From: Bacteroidetes bacterium CG2_30_32_10
GTDB taxonomy: Bacteria > Bacteroidota > Bacteroidia > Bacteroidales > CG2-30-32-10
Assembly: GCA_001872995.1 (NCBI GenBank)
Contig: MNXO01000123.1
Location: 10,595 to 17,415 of the forward strand
Length of the DNA stretch: 6,821 nt
Direction: 5' to 3'
The position numbers and the translations under genes are program-made. This document shows positions 4,243-6,821 of this stretch, piece by piece. The stretch's first letter is position 1; each line of letters opens with the position of its first letter. A model generated the notes under the pieces. That model had not been told where the DNA came from, did not search any database, and worked only from the letters and a program-made list of their open reading frames with translations.

Positions 4243-5846
4243 TTATCAATTGTTCCTTTTCTGCAAAACAGAAAAAAACAACTAAAAAAGACAAAGAAAC
4301 AGATTCCTGCTTGTGTTTCTAAAGTGTCTTCAGTGAGCATAGAAATAAAAGCAATCATAAAAAAAGCGATATATAAGAAATCGAACTTTTTTAATTTAAA
4401 AACTGGATAAAATAAAGCAATTAAAAACCATAACAGCCCAATAACTCCGAAAGTTACTGTAAATTCAATAAACTGATTATGAGCTCTAAGCCTGTATTCA
4501 GGCACTAATTTTGAATTACATCTATTATATTCTTTTTTGAATGCTTTTTGCACATCGCCTGTTCCAACTCCAATGAGGATGTTTCTTTTAATGAGGCTCA
4601 TCGCTGTTTTCCAATATTCAAATCGTTGCACCAAAGAACTTCCATTGGGGTTTTTGGTATCAAGATAGTAAACCACTTCAGCCATAGTTTGATTGTAACG
4701 AGCCATTACGCCATATTTACTCATAAATTTCCAATCCACCACTCCACTTTCTATAGCTGCAATTTGCTCCTCGGATAATTTGTTCACTCCTTCCGCATCT
4801 TTGCGATAGCCTAAAGAAGTAAGAAACCTAATTAAAGTAACATTAATCGTTTGTCCTTTCAAATCGTGCCCAGTGTATTGTATTTTGCTTCTTTGGTTCC
4901 AAGCGGTTTCCATTTCTTTTTCGCAAATATATATCCACACATAATTGCCATTTTCATATTGTTGGTCAAACGCACTGAAGGTATAGCGGTTTCCTAAAGC
5001 AGTAGTGTCGGTAAATGCTTTGCAATCAAAGGGTTTTTTAATAGATAACTCTCTGAAAGTTAAACCTACTCTCAATACCATTAACAAAATAACTATAAAC
5101 AAAATAGAAATAGGTACAAGTTTCCACAATCCTTTTTTACTTAAAATAAAATAAATGATTGCCAATAAAAATATGGTAATAATTAAAATAATAAAACCTG
5201 TGAATAATTGGGCGATTATAAGAAATGCAAACAACCATATTGCCGTAATAATGAATACTATTTTATATGCTTTTTTAAACTGATTTTTTTGAAAAGTAAA
5301 ATAAAATAAAATAAAAATTACCAAATCAACTAATAAACCAAAGCGAATATGTGAAACAAGGACAAAAACATCCCGCATATCAGCCACAGGATGAATAATA
5401 TATTTAAAACTATAGAATAAACTACTAATTAAGATAGCAAGGCTAAATATCAAAAGGACATAGTTTGACTTCTTTCTATCAGTATATTCAATAGAGCCGA
5501 TAATAAAGGGCAAAATAAATAAGGGCGACTTAATTCTTAAATCTTTGAAGGCATATTGAAAATCGTGTGAGTATAAAAGCCCAATTAGATGAAGTATAAA
5601 TAGAGAAGTAATTAATAAGGCAGCCTTGTTATGGTAAAATCTAGTGATTTTTTCTTTATAATTTCCTTCCAGTAACCAGTTTCCACTTAAAATAAACAAT
5701 GAAATACTCATTAGAAACACTGAAAATGGCAAACCAACTACCATCAGCAGCATTCCAAAAAAATAAATGTTAGAATGGTTGAATATACTGTTGCTATGCA
5801 AAAAAAATCTAATGCTGTTGAACGAATTTGGTATAACTCTCCCCAT
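4236..5846 (-). CDS. O-antigen ligase/polymerase-like multi-pass membrane protein (Wzy_C superfamily)
   Basis: The protein has 536 residues, with about ten to twelve hydrophobic segments in two blocks (about 28-260 and 460-530) around a large extracytoplasmic loop (about 265-415). The signs of the O-antigen ligase family are QRFEYW (407-412) at the loop end, GVGTGD (426-431), RAHNQFIEF with R454 and H456, and a C-terminal LTEDTLETQAG (504-514) that I associate with the Bacteroidota subgroup. The conserved loop Arg and His are the residues known to matter in WaaL. Such proteins join undecaprenyl-linked glycans to lipid A core, to protein or to one another; the sequence does not tell which. No other glycan genes are in the window. 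The ATG at 5846 is taken because the segment before the first helix resembles relatives; M32 and M35 are alternatives. The upstream region shows no clear -7 box. Confidence 0.85.
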   Translation of the reverse strand: MGRVIPNSFNSIRFFLHSNSIFNHSNIYFFGMLLMVVGLPFSVFLMSISLFILSGNWLLEGNYKEKITRFYHNKAALLITSLFILHLIGLLYSHDFQYAFKDLRIKSPLFILPFIIGSIEYTDRKKSNYVLLIFSLAILISSLFYSFKYIIHPVADMRDVFVLVSHIRFGLLVDLVIFILFYFTFQKNQFKKAYKIVFIITAIWLFAFLIIAQLFTGFIILIITIFLLAIIYFILSKKGLWKLVPISILFIVILLMVLRVGLTFRELSIKKPFDCKAFTDTTALGNRYTFSAFDQQYENGNYVWIYICEKEMETAWNQRSKIQYTGHDLKGQTINVTLIRFLTSLGYRKDAEGVNKLSEEQIAAIESGVVDWKFMSKYGVMARYNQTMAEVVYYLDTKNPNGSSLVQRFEYWKTAMSLIKRNILIGVGTGDVQKAFKKEYNRCNSKLVPEYRLRAHNQFIEFTVTFGVIGLLWFLIALFYPVFKLKKFDFLYIAFFMIAFISMLTEDTLETQAGICFFVFFSCFFLFCRKGTIDKV

Positions 5847-6134
5847 AAGTAAAAAAATTACCCTTGTATTGCTACTGTCAATAATTACAAATAAAAAAAT
5901 AATAAAATAATAAAAGCTGAAGGGTAAAGATTAGTTCATAATATGGATTTAGTTACACATATATTTAATAAACCTTTGAAATACTAAATATTAAATAAAA
6001 AAGCTGTTTCAAAGACTTTTCAAAAATAAGAAAAAAAAATTAATTACTCACCAAAAAATAAAAAATTGAATTATTTGTTTGCTTTGTTTAATTTTGTGAA
6101 AAATTTATAAAAACAATTTAAATAGCCTAATTCT
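5847..6134. other. Divergent intergenic region with an inverted repeat
   Basis: This 288-nt AT-rich region separates the divergent ligase and lipoprotein genes. I see no coding frame, tRNA or recognisable RNA. It contains one perfect 8-bp inverted repeat, CTTTGAAA (5974-5981) and TTTCAAAG (6007-6014), with a 25-nt loop, and a plus-strand promoter at 6066-6096. The inverted repeat is about 75-115 nt before the likely lipoprotein transcription start and could be a regulator site; this is unproven. Confidence 0.4.
6066..6096 (+). promoter_or_regulatory. Promoter of the lipoprotein gene (TTG-N20-TAATTTTG)
   Basis: The -7 box TAATTTTG (6089-6096) lies 20 nt after a TTG (6066-6068), the spacing expected of a Bacteroidota primary-sigma promoter. 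Transcription would start near 6103, leaving a leader of about 30 nt before the ATG at 6135. This is the best-formed promoter in the window. Confidence 0.6.
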
Positions 6135-6665
6135 ATGATTAAAAAAATAAATTTATTTGCACTAATTGCATTGGCAACGTTACTGTTTGCTTGCTCTTCT
6201 GATGAGGACAAAAAGAATCCATTGACTATAACAAATGATATTGACCAAATGGTTGGTTGGGTTCAACATCCTACAATAATAAAAGGAGATGCACATTCGG
6301 GAAAATATATGATTAAAGTAGATTCTATTTTACCATATGGTTTAGGACTTTATTTAATTGCTGAAGATTTTCCTACTAAAATTGCAAAATCAATTAATGC
6401 ATCTATATGGGGGAAACTTACAAAATTGAACGATAGTATTTCATTGGTAATTGATCTTTCATCAAAAGGACAGTCAATTACTTATAATAGTTCTAATTTT
6501 AATAATTATATTAAAAAAACTGGTGAGTGGGAAAAAGTTGATGTTTCTATTAATATTCCAAAAAATTTACCATTAGATGCTACTTTAAAGATTTATATCT
6601 GGGATCCTCAAAAGACAAATACTACTGCTTTTGGCGATGATTTTGAAATCACATTTATAGAATAG
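6135..6665 (+). CDS. Hypothetical lipoprotein, probably surface-exposed, with a beta-sandwich-like body
   Basis: The protein has 176 residues. The signal peptide ends in LFAC with lipidated C20. The next residues, SSDEDKK, resemble the acidic tag that sends Bacteroidota lipoproteins to the outer face of the outer membrane. The rest alternates in beta-strand fashion: GDAHSGKYMIKVD near 50-62, LGLYLIAEDF near 70, INASIWGKL near 88, GEWEKVDVSINI near 132, and a final AFGDDFEITFIE. This order (SGKY, a W-x-K strand, GEWEKV, GDDFEI) is typical of galactose-binding/carbohydrate-binding jelly rolls, so glycan or surface binding is possible. No catalytic motif is seen. It is the only plus-strand gene and has its own promoter. 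Function unknown. Confidence 0.8.
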   Translation: MIKKINLFALIALATLLFACSSDEDKKNPLTITNDIDQMVGWVQHPTIIKGDAHSGKYMIKVDSILPYGLGLYLIAEDFPTKIAKSINASIWGKLTKLNDSISLVIDLSSKGQSITYNSSNFNNYIKKTGEWEKVDVSINIPKNLPLDATLKIYIWDPQKTNTTAFGDDFEITFIE

Positions 6666-6821
6666 TGTCAATGATAAATTTAGTATATAAGTAAATATTT
6701 GAAAAAAATGTGCCACACTTTCCTTAATAAACTAAGTTACAGATATTAAAAAGTAGAATTATTTTAAAATAAAGGTAGCACGCTTTTTTACTACTGTTAT
6801 CAATGATTGAATTCCAATTTC
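6666..6821. other. 3' flank without recognisable gene
   Basis: These 156 nt contain no convincing frame on either strand. A 14-bp AT-only palindrome (TTATTTTAAAATAA, 6759-6772) is present, but no GC-rich stem with a T-run that would mark a terminator for the lipoprotein gene. A short minus-strand frame enters from the right edge but cannot be judged from so few codons. Confidence 0.4.

Noticed and set aside
4548..4778. Plus-strand open frame opposite the O-antigen ligase gene
   Set aside because: It is antisense to the conserved ligase loop, with no motif or promoter.
6759..6772. 14-bp palindrome TTATTTTAAAATAA as terminator or operator
   Set aside because: It consists only of A and T in very AT-rich DNA, with no T-run or second site, so chance is the simplest explanation.
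6776..6821. Partial gene entering from the right edge on the minus strand
   Set aside because: More than one frame is open over so short a stretch and none has a recognisable motif.

Overview
The window is AT-rich DNA from a member of the Bacteroidota. The evidence is Bacteroidota-type -7 promoter boxes (TAnnTTTG, present as TAATTTTG before three genes), lipoproteins with short Bacteroidota-style signal peptides, an O-antigen ligase-like protein with a C-terminal EDTLETQAG motif, and Shine-Dalgarno-poor starts. I cannot name a genus. All genes but the last lie on the minus strand.

Region 1 (1-255) has no intact gene. It holds copies of an AATTTGAAAATTTGAA-type repeat around a 31-codon fragment that resembles the C-terminus of the four-helix-bundle (23S rRNA intervening-sequence) protein family.

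Region 2 (256-3499) is the main interest: one minus-strand operon related to arsEFG. In transcription order it encodes a small cytoplasmic CxxC thioredoxin-like protein (ArsE-like, 3459-3214), an ArsR-family repressor (3230-2910), four consecutive exported ArsF-like thioredoxin-fold proteins (called F1 to F4 here, 2796-1045) and a six-helix CcdA-like membrane protein of the ArsG family (960-256). A dyad, ATTTCG-N8-CGAAAT, sits before the operon and its 8-bp spacer is itself the -7 box, which suggests ArsR autoregulation. An 8-bp tandem repeat fills the arsR-F1 gap. F4 differs from the other three: it has a CC-x4-C motif instead of CxxC, and its frame is cut by a TAA, after which 25 more codons of apparently genuine C-terminus run in frame to 6 nt before arsG. 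ArsG keeps the two CcdA-type Cys-Pro sites (C30, C148). The operon can therefore be read as a thiol-electron relay (cytoplasmic ArsE to membrane ArsG to several periplasmic ArsF acceptors) as well as an arsenical reduction/efflux system.

Region 3 (3500-5846): two back-to-back AT-rich inverted repeats, a stand-alone HPt phosphotransfer protein with its own promoter box, a short coding-like frame of unknown origin, and a 536-residue O-antigen ligase/polymerase-like membrane protein.

Region 4 (5847-6821): a 288-nt divergent intergenic region with an inverted repeat and a good plus-strand promoter, then a probably surface-exposed lipoprotein with a beta-sandwich-like body, then 156 nt in which I see no gene.
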